Assembly: GCA_965199165.1 (NCBI GenBank) | Contig: OZ240681.1 | Span: 1,550,001 to 1,614,000 of the forward strand | DNA from: LMUY01 sp965199165 | GTDB lineage: Bacteria; Pseudomonadota; Alphaproteobacteria; Acetobacterales; Acetobacteraceae | Length of the DNA: 64,000 nucleotides | Direction of reading: 5' to 3' | In this document: positions 1 through 8,799 of the stretch, one piece after another | Numbering within the stretch: the stretch's first letter is position 1 | Layout: every line of letters starts with the position of its first letter | The notes under the pieces: generated by a model | The model's database searches: none | What the model was told of the DNA's origin: nothing | What the model saw: the letters and a program-made list of their open reading frames with translations, nothing else | Translations under genes and position numbers: made by a program

Positions 1-882
1 AACCGCCGCGGCTTCTTCGGCTCGTTCCCGCAGATGGGCTCGCCGATCGCGCTGTTCCTGTCCACGGGAACGTTCGCGATGCTGGCCTTCCTGCCCAAGG
101 ACGCGTTCGCCGCCTGGGGATGGCGTGTCCCGTTCCTGCTCAGCGCCATCCTGGTCGTGGTCGGGCTGGTTCTTCGGCTGCAACTGTTCGAGTCGCCCGA
201 GTTCACGGCACTCCTGGCCAGCAAGCAGGTCGCGAGGCAGCCCGTCGTGGAGGTGTTCCGGGACAACTGGCGCGCCGTCGTCGTCGCGACGGGCGCCGTC
301 CTCAGCACCGTCGTCGCGTTCTACGTCCAGACGCTCTTCGTCGTCTCCTACGCGGTGCAGACCGTTGGCATCGCGCGGCAAAGCGTGCTGAACGCGGTGC
401 TGATCGGCTCCGCGCTGGCGCTCGTCCTGATGCCGAGCAGTGCTCTCCTCTCGGACCGGGTCGGGCGCCGGCCGGTGGCGCTGTTCGGCGCAGCCGTGAC
501 GGCGCTCGGAGCCTTCCCGTTCTTCATGCTCGTGCAGACCGGCACGTTCCCGGGCGTGACGGCGGCGATCTGCCTCGCGATGCTCGGCACCAGCCCGCTC
601 TACGCCGTGCTGCCGGCCTATGTGTCGAACCTGTTCGCCGCGCGGGTGCGATACAGCGGGATCTCCGTCAGCTACAACATCGCGGGCGGCGTGATCGGCG
701 GCCTGAGCCCGGCGATCGGGACGGGGTTGTTCGCGTGGGCGCACGACAGTTGGCCGGTCTCGCTCTACCTCGTCGCCGTGGGCTGCATCAGCTTCGTGTG
801 CGTCCTCCTCGGGCGGCAGTCTTCCCACCTCGCCGGCGAGGCCGTCAGGCAGGTGTCCAATGCCGCGCAGGGTGCGCGGTGA
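1..882 (+). CDS. MFS transporter, metabolite:H+ symporter type (5' partial)
   Basis: The frame is open from base 1, so the N-terminal third lies outside the window. The visible 293 residues begin with the RRGFFGS..PQMGSP stretch and continue with WGWRVPFLLS, both hallmarks of the metabolite:H+ symporter branch of the major facilitator superfamily (ShiA/ProP/KgtP relatives). A second MFS loop motif, LLSDRVGRRPVA, sits near the middle of the visible part, and at least seven hydrophobic stretches follow one another. It probably imports an organic acid or amide at the inner membrane. Its stop overlaps the GTG start of the TetR gene, so it is the first visible member of a tight run with the amidohydrolase and amidase downstream. 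The substrate is not deducible. Confidence 0.85.
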   Translation, partial: NRRGFFGSFPQMGSPIALFLSTGTFAMLAFLPKDAFAAWGWRVPFLLSAILVVVGLVLRLQLFESPEFTALLASKQVARQPVVEVFRDNWRAVVVATGAVLSTVVAFYVQTLFVVSYAVQTVGIARQSVLNAVLIGSALALVLMPSSALLSDRVGRRPVALFGAAVTALGAFPFFMLVQTGTFPGVTAAICLAMLGTSPLYAVLPAYVSNLFAARVRYSGISVSYNIAGGVIGGLSPAIGTGLFAWAHDSWPVSLYLVAVGCISFVCVLLGRQSSHLAGEAVRQVSNAAQGAR

Positions 883-1574
883 AGCCGGCGACAGCCCGTC
901 CCGCGAGCGCGCGCCGGCTTGGTCGCGGTGCCGCGGCACTTGCGCCGGAGGGGGCGAACGCTCCCGAGAGGATCCTCGCATCGGCCGGGATGCTGTTCGC
1001 GGCCAGGGGCTTCGACATCTCCCTGCGTGAGATCACCAATCATGCGCGCGTGAACGTCGCGGCGGTGAACTACCACTTCGGGTCCAAGGAGCGGCTGGAA
1101 GAGGTTCTCTTCGACGAACTGTCCGCGCGCGTGAACGCCAGGCGCATGGACGATCTCAAGCGAGTATTGACCGCCGCGTCATCGGCCGGCCGACGCCCCA
1201 AGCTCGACGACATCATCCTGGTCTTCGTCGAGCCCTACCTCGATCCCGGCGAGAGCGGCCGGCTGCTGTCGCGGCTGATCCTGCAGCACCGGATCGAGCC
1301 GACCGACCTGACGCGCCAGATCATCAAGACGCATTTCGATCCGATGGCGAAGTGCTTCATCGACGCGTTCCGGCTCGCCGTGCCGAAGGTCGATACGGCG
1401 GTCTTCGCATGGCGCTACATCTTCATGGTCGGGGCGGTCGTGCTCACGATCACCGACAGCGGCAACGACAACCGCCTCCGTCGCCTGTCCAAGGGTGCCG
1501 CCGACCAGCGCGATGCGGCCGCCTTGCGGACGGAGCTGGTGGCTTTCCTGCGGGGTGGCTTGGCCGCACCGTGA
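879..1574 (+). CDS. TetR/AcrR family transcriptional regulator
   Basis: This is a 231-residue protein from a GTG start that overlaps the upstream stop (GTGA). Residues about 28-75 form a TetR-type helix-turn-helix: ILASAGMLFAARGFD, then SLREITNHARVNVAAVNYHF followed by GSKERLEE, the classic recognition-helix end. The C-terminal two thirds resemble the ligand-binding domains of the TetR_C group typified by CerR/YbiH. A 27-residue basic, alanine-rich tail precedes the domain, so a later start is conceivable, but no better ribosome site is visible. It sits inside the transporter/hydrolase operon and most likely senses that pathway's substrate; this is inference from position. Confidence 0.85.
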   Translation: MKPATARPASARRLGRGAAALAPEGANAPERILASAGMLFAARGFDISLREITNHARVNVAAVNYHFGSKERLEEVLFDELSARVNARRMDDLKRVLTAASSAGRRPKLDDIILVFVEPYLDPGESGRLLSRLILQHRIEPTDLTRQIIKTHFDPMAKCFIDAFRLAVPKVDTAVFAWRYIFMVGAVVLTITDSGNDNRLRRLSKGAADQRDAAALRTELVAFLRGGLAAP

Positions 1575-1606
1575 CCGCGAGGACCCGAGCCCAAAGGGGG
1601 GACGAC

Positions 1607-2593
1607 ATGCCCGCGACGTTGATGGACGAGGGCTGGATCGACGTGCACGCCCATTTCATGGTGCCGCAGACGCGCGAGCAGCTTCACGCGAGTTGGCAGG
1701 CCCGTTGCGCGCGCTGCTTCGTGTCGAAGGAGCCGTTCGAGTGGACGGTCGAGGGCGCGCTCGACCACATGGACCGCAACGGGATCGCGATGCAGATGCT
1801 GAGCTCCATCCCGAAGACCCTGGACGCCTTGCGGGCGAGCAACGAGTACGCCGCCGACATCGTCGCCCGCCACCCCACCCGCTTCGGCCTGCTCGCGGCG
1901 CTGCCGACCGACGACGCGGACGCGGCACTCGCCGAGATCGGCCGCTCCGAAGACGTCCTGCGAGCGGACGGGTTCGCGGTCACCTGCAACTACAATGGCG
2001 TCTATCTCGGCGATCCCGGCCTGGACCGTGTCTGGGCCGAACTCGACCGTCGCCGCGCCGTGGTCTTCATGCACCCGGACGCGTACGGCGGACCGTCCAT
2101 GGGACGGCCGATCGCGTTGCTGGAGGTCGCTTTCGAGACGGCCCGCACGGTCGTGGACATGGTCTACGCCGCCCTGTTCCGACGTTTCCCGGACATCCGC
2201 TTCGTCGTGGCGCATTGCGGCGGCGCGCTGCCGGCCGTCTCGGGCCGGCTGATGCTGCTCGGCGCCGAGGAGTGGGTGCCGAACCCGCACGGCCTCACCT
2301 GCGACGACATACGCGACCAGCTCGGCGGCCTGTATTTCGACACCGCCGCCACCGCGACCGAGCACACGCTCGGTCCGGCGCTTGCGGTCACGACCTACGA
2401 CCACATCGTCTACGGCTCGGATTGCGGCGTGCCGTGCTCGACCGAGGAGACGATGCGGAGGAACCGCCAAGCGCTGCTCGCCTCGCGCCTGCTGGACCGG
2501 TCGCAGGTGCAGTTCATCGGCCGCAACGCCCTCAACCTCTTCCCGAACGCCGCGGCCCGGCTATCCACGACCCCGCGGCGGGCGGTCGCGTGA
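1607..2593 (+). CDS. Amidohydrolase family 2 protein (ACMSD-like)
   Basis: The start is the ATG at 1607, preceded by a strong AAAGGGGG ribosome site. The 328-residue product has the metal-binding HxH pair at residues 14 and 16 (DVHAHF), a central FMHPDAYGG histidine, a VVAHCGG histidine and the late aspartate in YGSDCGVP. Together these are the metal ligands of the amidohydrolase_2 family (aminocarboxymuconate-semialdehyde decarboxylase, gamma-resorcylate decarboxylase and relatives). Such enzymes decarboxylate or hydrolyse small aromatic or ring-cleaved acids. Its stop overlaps the GTG start of the amidase by GTGA, indicating translational coupling. Decarboxylase and hydrolase cannot be told apart from sequence alone. 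Confidence 0.85.
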   Translation: MPATLMDEGWIDVHAHFMVPQTREQLHASWQARCARCFVSKEPFEWTVEGALDHMDRNGIAMQMLSSIPKTLDALRASNEYAADIVARHPTRFGLLAALPTDDADAALAEIGRSEDVLRADGFAVTCNYNGVYLGDPGLDRVWAELDRRRAVVFMHPDAYGGPSMGRPIALLEVAFETARTVVDMVYAALFRRFPDIRFVVAHCGGALPAVSGRLMLLGAEEWVPNPHGLTCDDIRDQLGGLYFDTAATATEHTLGPALAVTTYDHIVYGSDCGVPCSTEETMRRNRQALLASRLLDRSQVQFIGRNALNLFPNAAARLSTTPRRAVA

Positions 2594-4095
2594 CCGTCAC
2601 CCGGCCGAGCGACGACGAGCTGCGGGAGATCGCCGCCGAGCTGCACCTCCATATCCCGTGGAACGACATCGGGGCCTGGCAGGCGCTGCTCGCGTCCGGC
2701 TTCGCGGCCTACGACACGCTCGACGACCTTCCGGACCACCGGCCCGGCATCGTCCATCCGCGGACGGCGGGATACCGCCCCGGCGCGGACGAGGATCCGA
2801 ACAACGCCTGGTTCGTGAAGTCCGAGGTCAAGGGCAGCGGCGTCGGCAAGCTCTCCGGGCGCACCGTGGCGCTGAAGGACAACATCTGCCTGGCCGGCGT
2901 GCCGATGATGAACGGGGCATCGGTGCTGGAGGGCTACGTGCCCGACGTGGACGCGACCGTCGTCACCCGCATCCTGGACGACGGCGGCACCATCCTCGGC
3001 AAGGCCAATTGCGAATACCTCTGCTTCTCCGCGGGGAGCCACACCAGCGTGAACGGGCCGACGCACAACCCGCACCGCCGCGGATACAGCGCCGGCGGGT
3101 CCTCGTCCGGCAGCGCGGCGGCCGTGGCGGCGGGGGAGGCCGACATGGCGCTCGGCTGCGACCAGGGCGGCTCGATCCGCGTCCCGGCCGCGTTCTGCGG
3201 CATCTGCGGCATGAAGCCGACCTACGGCCTGGTCCCCTACACCGGCATCATGCCGATGGAGGTCACGCTCGACCATGTCGGCCCGATGACGCGCACGGTC
3301 GCCGACAACGCCTTGCTGCTCGAGGTCCTGGCGGGCCCGGACGGCCTCGACGCCCGGCAGGGCGGGGCTGCGCCGGGCCCCTACACGGGGTCGGCCTCGG
3401 CCGGTGTCGCGGGCCTGCGCATCGGCATCGTCGCGGAGGGCTTCGGTCTCGACTCGTCCGAGCCCGGGGTCGACGCTTGCGTCCGGTCCGCCGCGCTGGC
3501 ACTGGCCCGGCTCGGGGCCTTGGTGGAGGACGTGTCCATCCCGATGCACCCGCTGGGAAACGCGATCCGGCGGGCCATCGCCGCCGAAGGCGGCACGCAG
3601 GCGATGTTCGCCGCCAACTCGTTCGGCAGGGGATTGTACGTGACCGGCCTCGGCGACGCCTTCGCCGCTTGGCGCGGACGCGCCGATGAACTGCCCGACG
3701 CCCTCAAGCTTTCCATGCTGCTCGGCCGCACCATGACCCGGCGTCACGGCGGGCACTTCTACGCCAAGGCGCAGAACCTCTCGCGGCGGCTGCGGCTGGC
3801 CTACGACGAGGCGTTCGCACGCTTCGACCTGCTGGTCATGCCCACCACGCCGATGCGCGCGACGCCGCTCCCACCCCCGGGCTCGCCGCGGGAGCTGCTG
3901 CTGCGGCGTTCCGGCGAGCCGTTGGCGAACACGGCGCCGTTCAATTGCACGGGGCACCCCGCCATGTCCGTCCCTTGTGGTTCCATCGACGGCATGCCGG
4001 TCGGCTTGATGCTGGTGGGCAAGCACCACGACGAAGCGGTTATCTACCGTGGTGCCGCCTGCGTCGAGGCGGCGGCGCGCGGTGCGCACGCGTAG
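2590..4095 (+). CDS. Amidase signature family enzyme
   Basis: This 501-residue protein starts at a GTG overlapping the amidohydrolase stop. The Ser-cisSer-Lys triad is complete: Lys96 in VALKDN, cis-Ser171 within GYSAGGSSSGS, and nucleophile Ser195 in CDQGGSIRVPA. The length fits GatA-like or aliphatic/aryl amidases. A KPTYGLVPYTG segment follows the nucleophile, as is usual. An N-terminal block of about 65 residues with DxNNAW resembles amidases such as Rhodococcus-type nitrile-pathway enzymes rather than GatA, and no gatB/C is nearby. It would release ammonia from an amide. With the coupled amidohydrolase and MFS importer this suggests uptake and stepwise hydrolysis of an amide-bearing compound. 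Confidence 0.9.
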   Translation: MTVTRPSDDELREIAAELHLHIPWNDIGAWQALLASGFAAYDTLDDLPDHRPGIVHPRTAGYRPGADEDPNNAWFVKSEVKGSGVGKLSGRTVALKDNICLAGVPMMNGASVLEGYVPDVDATVVTRILDDGGTILGKANCEYLCFSAGSHTSVNGPTHNPHRRGYSAGGSSSGSAAAVAAGEADMALGCDQGGSIRVPAAFCGICGMKPTYGLVPYTGIMPMEVTLDHVGPMTRTVADNALLLEVLAGPDGLDARQGGAAPGPYTGSASAGVAGLRIGIVAEGFGLDSSEPGVDACVRSAALALARLGALVEDVSIPMHPLGNAIRRAIAAEGGTQAMFAANSFGRGLYVTGLGDAFAAWRGRADELPDALKLSMLLGRTMTRRHGGHFYAKAQNLSRRLRLAYDEAFARFDLLVMPTTPMRATPLPPPGSPRELLLRRSGEPLANTAPFNCTGHPAMSVPCGSIDGMPVGLMLVGKHHDEAVIYRGAACVEAAARGAHA

Positions 4096-4357
4096 GATCC
4101 TCGCCATGCATGGTCCCCCCGGGATGGAGGCGTTCGATGCCATCGTCGTCGACTCGGGGGCGGGCGGACGGCCGTCCTGCGCCGGCGGCCATGGACCCCG
4201 AAGAACCCGCCCATAAAGAAGCCGGTGGCCCTGGGCGTGAAGATGATCGGCTGCGGCGTCCCCGGCGTCGCGATCGAGCGGCTGTCCTGCGATAGCCTCG
4301 GGATGCTCGATCGTGGCCGCGCGCGCGACGGACCGTCGGCAGGAGTGTCGTGAGCAC
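4096..4357 (+). other. Intergenic stretch with possible gene debris
   Basis: No intact gene is present. A short frame from 4125 reads MEAFDAIVVDSGAGG, which looks like the N-terminus of a flavoprotein Rossmann domain (usual form DAIVVGSGAGG) with one glycine lost; it ends within about 35 codons. A second fragment around 4213-4351 is protein-like but not recognised. These may be decayed remnants, in keeping with the remnants further downstream, or chance high-GC frames. Confidence 0.3.
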
Positions 4358-5515
4358 ATGAGGGACGTCATGGACCTGGCGGCAGCGGTGAACCTCACGA
4401 ACTGGCGAGCCCGACCCTTCAGCCGATGGTCCTTCCGCAACGTCGACAAGTTCATGCCGACGGCGACGGTCCATGCGGACCCAAGCGTCGCGGCGCCGCT
4501 CTCGCGGTCCCGGAGGACAATGCGGAGCCTGCTGCTCAACGGCATCGTCCTCGACATGATCAAGGCGGACGCGGTCGTCGCTCTGAAGGATGGGGAGATC
4601 GTTTACGAGCGGTATGCCAACGGCAACGACGTGCATACGCCGCACATCATCATGTCTGCGACCAAGGCCGTGGTCGGTTTGCTGGCTGGCGCCCTCGACA
4701 GGGGAGGGGAGCTATCCCTCGCGTCCCGCGTGTCGGACTGCCTGCCGGAACTGGGCGGGACGGCATACGCGCACGCGACGCTTCGCGACCTGCTGGACAT
4801 GCGCTCCGGGGTTGTCCTGAACACGCAGCAACAGCGCTCGTATGAGGCCGCGACGAACTGGAGCGCGGCCGCTGAAGGAGAGACCGGAGCGGACCTGCGC
4901 AGTTTCTTCAAGGGCCTTGCCGGGCCACCCGCGCGTCCTGGCGGACCGTTCGGCTACAACTCGTCGGACACCGACCTGCTCGGATGGGCGATCGAGCGCG
5001 CGACGGGGCACAACCTTGCCGACCTTCTCAGCCAGCGGATCTGGCGACCGCTGGGTGCGCAGGACGATGCGTTCATCACGCTGGATCGCACGGGGCTTGC
5101 CCGGGCGGCGGGAGGACTCTGCGTCACCGCCAGGGACCTGGCGCGTCTGGGACAGCTGATCCTCGACGACGGTCGTCATGGATCGTCGCAGGTCGTACCG
5201 CCGGAAGTCGTCGAGGACATCCTCAGCAACGGTGACCCCGAGGCCTGGGCTGCCGGCGCATGGGCCAAGTCGTTTTCGACGCTGGGCCAGGACATGAACT
5301 ATCGGTCGGGCTGGTACGTCGTGAACGGCGAGCCGCGGACGCTTTTCGCGATGGGTGTTCACGGGCAGAACCTCTTCGTCGATCGGGAGCGCAAGCTGGT
5401 GGTGGCGAAGATGTCGTCCTGGTCGGAACCGATCGAGAGACTTCCCATTTATCTGACGCACCAACTCTTTCGCGGGCTTCAGCGCCGTTTCCCGTGCGCG
5501 CCGTCAGCTGACTGA
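4358..5515 (+). CDS. Serine hydrolase, beta-lactamase/NylB-like
   Basis: The 385-residue product has a penicillin-binding-protein fold signature. The SxxK motif is Ser100-Ala-Thr-Lys103 and the catalytic tyrosine lies in GYNSSD at Tyr200. A C-terminal HGQNLFVDRERKLVV followed by MSSWSEP is typical of 6-aminohexanoate-dimer hydrolase (NylB) and related esterases rather than true beta-lactamases. No signal peptide is seen, so it is probably cytoplasmic. The chosen ATG has AGGAG 12 bases upstream; an in-frame ATG at 4370 is an alternative. Its placement just after an amidase suits a role in hydrolysing small amides or esters. The substrate is unknown. Confidence 0.8.
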   Translation: MRDVMDLAAAVNLTNWRARPFSRWSFRNVDKFMPTATVHADPSVAAPLSRSRRTMRSLLLNGIVLDMIKADAVVALKDGEIVYERYANGNDVHTPHIIMSATKAVVGLLAGALDRGGELSLASRVSDCLPELGGTAYAHATLRDLLDMRSGVVLNTQQQRSYEAATNWSAAAEGETGADLRSFFKGLAGPPARPGGPFGYNSSDTDLLGWAIERATGHNLADLLSQRIWRPLGAQDDAFITLDRTGLARAAGGLCVTARDLARLGQLILDDGRHGSSQVVPPEVVEDILSNGDPEAWAAGAWAKSFSTLGQDMNYRSGWYVVNGEPRTLFAMGVHGQNLFVDRERKLVVAKMSSWSEPIERLPIYLTHQLFRGLQRRFPCAPSAD

Positions 5516-5540
5516 GGGCCACGGGACTGCTACCGGCTGG

Positions 5541-6090
5541 CTGCCTCAAGTCGATGGCGCGCCACCGCTACCGGTCGGCACTCCGACCTTCACCTCGACC
5601 TGGCCACCCGCCGTTCCCGTCGACGACGCCATCGCAAGGCTTGCCCAGCAGCCTGACATACTCATGACTGGCGACATAAACCTGATAGACGTCGGCGAGC
5701 GGGACACGCCCTTTGCCCGCGTGGGCGGCCTGTCGGGCTCCGCGGACTTCGTGGCCTCGAACCTGGGATGCATGTCGTACATCCCGCCGCTCGGCCACAC
5801 GCTCGAGCACGAAGGGGATCGCCAATAACATCACCTATGGCGAGACCGCGATCCTGGCCTCGATGGAGAGGGCCGATTCCAACGGTGAGCTGCCGTTCTA
5901 TGATGTTCCGGGGACAGGATATCCCTTGGAAAGAGGCCGCACCGGTCAGGCGTCGATCGATGCTTGTCCCTGTGGCCGCGATAGGACAGGTCGCACTGGC
6001 CGCAATCACGGCAGCGATGAGGGGACGTTCGGACGACTGTCGTCTACCGCGGCGTCGCAAGCTCCTGGCCGATTGGCCCTGGCGTGAACA
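5541..6090 (+). pseudogene. Decayed CapA/PGA_cap-like gene
   Basis: Two pieces in different frames match the PgsA/CapA metallophosphatase-like family. Frame 3 (about 5620-5820) reads PDILMTGDINLIDVG and continues to DFVASNLGCMSYIPP, the usual N-terminal block. After the TAA at 5826, frame 1 (about 5818-5930) reads GIANNITYGETAILASMERA, which matches the family's conserved GIANNxNYGExAI segment. A third short piece near 6030 (RTTVVYRG) resembles the family's RTSVYW motif, but it overlaps the opposite-strand monooxygenase and is uncertain. The segment between the pieces is missing. This is a frameshifted, internally deleted gene, not a sequencing slip. Confidence 0.6.
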
Positions 6091-7198
6091 ATGCAACGAC
6101 GCTGTATGGCGCAGCATCGCCGAAGAAGCGTTCGAGGTTCCGGGCGGTCTCGCCAGCGACGGCGGCACTCCGGACGAAGAGGTCGTCTTCGTATGCAGCG
6201 ATTGCAGCGTCGACATCGGCGGGCTTGGAGATGAGCGCCTTTGCGAGCTCCGCGCCATCGTGCATCGCCAGGTTCGCCCCCTCCCCCGCGAACGGCGACA
6301 TCAGGTGCGCCGCATCGCCGAGAAGGGTCACGCCTGGCGCACGTTTCCAACGGTGGCCGACCGGCAACGCATGGATCGGACGAACGACGGGGTTTGTCTC
6401 ACCATCCGTTATGAGGGCAGTGAGTTGAGGCGCCCATCCGTCGAACTGTCTCGCGATGTAAACCAAGCCTTCCTTCGCAATGCCGAAATCGATTGCCGCG
6501 AACCATTCTTCCGGCTTTTTTAATGCCACGTAAACCTGGAGCATGCCGCCGGCATGGCGGTGCGCCAGAATTCCCTTGCCTGGAGCCAGGGCCATGAGCG
6601 TGCCGCTGCCGACGGCATCCGCGCTCGACCTGTGGCGCGTGTCGCCATCGAGGAGGCACGTCTCCACGAACGATATGCCCGTGTAGGCCGGCTTCGCTTC
6701 GGAGACGATCGAGCGGACTGTCGACCATGCCCCATCGGCGCCCACCAGCAGGTCGCACGTGACCGAGGAACCGGACGAGAAAGTCACTTCGTGGCGTCCG
6801 TGGCCGCAGGCGGCGATGGTCTTGACCCTGCAACCCCATCTGATCGCGTCGGAGGGAAGCGACCGTATGAGCATTCGCCGGAGGTCACCGCGATCGACTT
6901 CCGGGCGGTCTCCGACATGGCTGCCGGGCTTGTCGAACAGGATGTTGCCGTCCCTGCCGACGATGCGCTTGGCATCTTCGCCCGGGCGGACGAGGCCAAG
7001 GAACTGGTCGAAGAGTCCTGCGGCTCTCAATGCGACCTGCCCGTCGCGCTCGCGGATGTCGAGCAGGCCGCCCTGTGTTCTCGCACTGGGCGAAACTTCC
7101 GCTTCATAGACCGTCACGGCAAAGCCATGAAGGAATAGGATGCGGGCAAGCATGAGACCACCAAGACCTGCACCGACGACCGCAATTGACCCAGGCAT
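6044..7198 (-). CDS. FAD-dependent monooxygenase, TetX-like
   Basis: The protein is 384 residues. The start at 7198 is supported by AGGAG eight bases upstream. It begins with a Rossmann GxGxxG (VGAGLGG, residues 8-14), has the DG motif LLVGADGAWSTVR in the middle, and the GD motif VTLLGDAAHLMSPFAGEGAN near residue 285. These define class A flavoprotein hydroxylases, and the overall layout is closest to the TetX/tetracycline-modifying type. It would hydroxylate a small aromatic or polyketide-like compound with NAD(P)H and O2. It is flanked by a decayed CapA-like gene downstream and a transposase remnant upstream, so it looks like an isolated survivor in a reworked region. Confidence 0.85.
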   Translation of the reverse strand: MPGSIAVVGAGLGGLMLARILFLHGFAVTVYEAEVSPSARTQGGLLDIRERDGQVALRAAGLFDQFLGLVRPGEDAKRIVGRDGNILFDKPGSHVGDRPEVDRGDLRRMLIRSLPSDAIRWGCRVKTIAACGHGRHEVTFSSGSSVTCDLLVGADGAWSTVRSIVSEAKPAYTGISFVETCLLDGDTRHRSSADAVGSGTLMALAPGKGILAHRHAGGMLQVYVALKKPEEWFAAIDFGIAKEGLVYIARQFDGWAPQLTALITDGETNPVVRPIHALPVGHRWKRAPGVTLLGDAAHLMSPFAGEGANLAMHDGAELAKALISKPADVDAAIAAYEDDLFVRSAAVAGETARNLERFFGDAAPYSVVALFTPGPIGQELATPR

Positions 7199-7599
7199 TG
7201 CCGCGCTCCTGCCGCCCGACATCTTGGGGCAGCCAATGATGGAGCCGCTGGCCAGACCACGCGATGGGCGTAGGTGGCGTGCATTCGACAGCCGAGAAGA
7301 AGGCGGCCGTTTTTCGCGACGACGCGGAGCTTGGACCGCTCGACCTGGTAAGGCAACCGTCCAGATCGGCGCGCTACACAGGCCCTGGCGCGGAACAAGG
7401 CGGCAGCACATCACCGGGCGGATCCCGACCACGGCGGCACGGGCGTGCGCGCGGGCGAACCCGCCTGCGTTGCGGTCGGTCCAGAATGCCTCGACGCCGT
7501 CCGGCATCCCGGCGGCGTCCGGCGGGCCCCTCACCCTCCCCCCTGGTAGAAGGTCTCGCCGTTCCCCTTGAGCGGTGCCACCGGACCGTCAAACACCGC
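7199..7599. other. Gene-free stretch upstream of the monooxygenase
   Basis: There is no convincing coding sequence or RNA here. It separates the TetX-like gene from the transposase remnant. A CCCTCACCCTCCCCC tract at 7532-7546 resembles half of the REP-like repeats seen elsewhere in the window, but the pairing half is absent. Confidence 0.4.
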
Positions 7600-7925
7600 C
7601 GGGCACGGCTCGCGAACCAGGCGCCCTGCGGGAACAGCGTGCCGAGGGGTCGCAGGACCGTGATCTCCGGATGGGCCGCAAGCCACGCCGCTACCGTCGC
7701 TGGTTCCCGGCCAGGGAGAAGGTCGATGATGCGGCGGCGCTCCAGGTCGTCGACCACTGCGCCGCATCGCAGCCCACGCTTCCAGGCAAAATCGTCGATG
7801 TCGATTGACACTCTCTGGCCGGTCTTGCCCATCGGGTGCAAGCGCGGCCTGGGCAGACATCCTATTTGCCAGTCCGACGACGAGCCCGCCTTCGCAAGCC
7901 GCCAATCGGTGGACTGCCCCCGCTC
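7600..7925 (-). pseudogene. ISL3-family transposase remnant
   Basis: On the minus strand one frame (about 7870 down to 7614) reads SIDIDDFAWKRGLRCG, then DLERRRIIDLLPGRE and VAAWLAAHPEITV. These correspond to the central DDE block of ISL3-family transposases (usual form GVDDWAxRKGxxYGT, then DLERRxPIDLLPDR). Matching sequence upstream falls in another frame (LVVGLANRM), and downstream the frame is lost again. No terminal inverted repeats or intact N- and C-termini are present. This is the only mobile-element trace found and supports past insertion activity in the accessory region. Confidence 0.65.
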
Positions 7926-7926
7926 G

Positions 7927-8721
7927 CTATTCCGGCGCCGCCAGCGGGACCCAGGCTGGGGCGGCCCGGTTGCCACCGCGAACCAGGGTGAGGCGATATT
8001 CATAGCGGTCCGGGCGATACAGGGACTCGTGATACTCGATCGGACGGTTCCGCTCGTCGCACACCAGCCGCTTCAGACAGACGAGCGCCGTGCCGATCGG
8101 CACCTGAAGCGCAGCGGCGATTTCGGTCTCCGCCGTCCGCGCCGTGAGTGCCTGTTCGGCACTGGCAGCGATGAACCCGGCCTCCTGCAGCACACTCAGC
8201 ACTGGATGCGCCCCAAGGGTCATCCGGTCGACCGCGGCGGCCGTGCGGTGGGGCAAGTAGTGGGTGTAGTGCGACACGGGTGTCCTTCCCGCCAGCCGAA
8301 GCCGTTCGATCCGTAGCGCCGGCTCGTCCGAACCGAGCCGCGCGGCGATGTCCGGCGGCGGGACGACAGTCTCGAAGCACAGCAGCCGAGCGGAGGTGCC
8401 CGCGCCGACCGTCACCAGGTTCTCCAGCAAGCCGCTGATGTTGGCCCGCGGCTCGGCCAGCGTGGCAGCCTCGACCGGATACGTTCCACGGGATGCGTGG
8501 CGGACAACCAGCCCTTCGGCCTCCAGCTGCGTCAGGGCGCGCCGGATCGTCACCCGCGCGACGCCGTAGCGCCGGGCGAGTTGCGGCTCTCCTGGAAGAG
8601 CACTCCCCATGGGATGGCGGCCTTCCAGCAGTTGCTGGCGCATGGCGGTGTAGACGCGGTGGTAGAGTGGAACGACGGCATGGACCGACATCGGTTCGGA
8701 TTGAGGTGACCTGGCGCGCAT
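7927..8721 (-). CDS. GntR-family regulator with UTRA domain (HutC type)
   Basis: The protein is 264 residues from the ATG at 8721; an in-frame ATG at 8691 (MSVHAVVPLYH) is equally plausible. Residues about 16-85 are a winged helix: PLYHRVYTAMRQQLLEG, then LPGEPQLARRYGVARVTIRRAL and GLVVRHASRGTY. The C-terminal UTRA ligand domain contains the typical VSHYTHYLP and the late RPIEYHESLYRPDRYEY. It is transcribed divergently from the SDR gene. The gap carries a perfect 7-bp inverted repeat (8771-8796), a likely operator for auto-control and for the SDR/ABC operon. A matching site occurs at 15260. Confidence 0.9.
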   Translation of the reverse strand: MRARSPQSEPMSVHAVVPLYHRVYTAMRQQLLEGRHPMGSALPGEPQLARRYGVARVTIRRALTQLEAEGLVVRHASRGTYPVEAATLAEPRANISGLLENLVTVGAGTSARLLCFETVVPPPDIAARLGSDEPALRIERLRLAGRTPVSHYTHYLPHRTAAAVDRMTLGAHPVLSVLQEAGFIAASAEQALTARTAETEIAAALQVPIGTALVCLKRLVCDERNRPIEYHESLYRPDRYEYRLTLVRGGNRAAPAWVPLAAPE

Positions 8722-8770
8722 ACGCGATGATACCGCGCTTGACTGCGGTGGCCCAGCCTGCGTTACTGCA

Positions 8771-8796
8771 AACCTGTTCTATAGAGAGGACAGGTT
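8771..8796. promoter_or_regulatory. Putative GntR operator A
   Basis: This is a perfect inverted repeat, AACCTGT, 12 bases, ACAGGTT. It lies between the divergent gntR and SDR genes and overlaps the GAGAGGA ribosome site of the GTG start at 8800. A TTGACT box at 8739-8744 could be a -35 element for the SDR side. Its 22-bp core shares about 15 positions with operator B at 15260-15281. Binding would repress the SDR/ABC operon, but this is inference. Confidence 0.55.
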
Positions 8797-8799
8797 AGC

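Noticed and set aside
120..1574. 484-residue frame spanning the MFS gene and TetR
   Set aside because: Only the part after the GTG at 879 is protein-like; the earlier part is an arginine/alanine-rich shadow of the MFS gene in another frame.
2410..4563. 717-residue minus-strand frame opposite the amidase
   Set aside because: High-GC antisense shadow; the amidase on the plus strand has a full catalytic triad and the minus frame has no recognisable motifs.
6030..6110. Third CapA-like fragment as a separate feature
   Set aside because: Similarity is limited to about eight residues and overlaps the opposite-strand monooxygenase, so it is only mentioned within the remnant.
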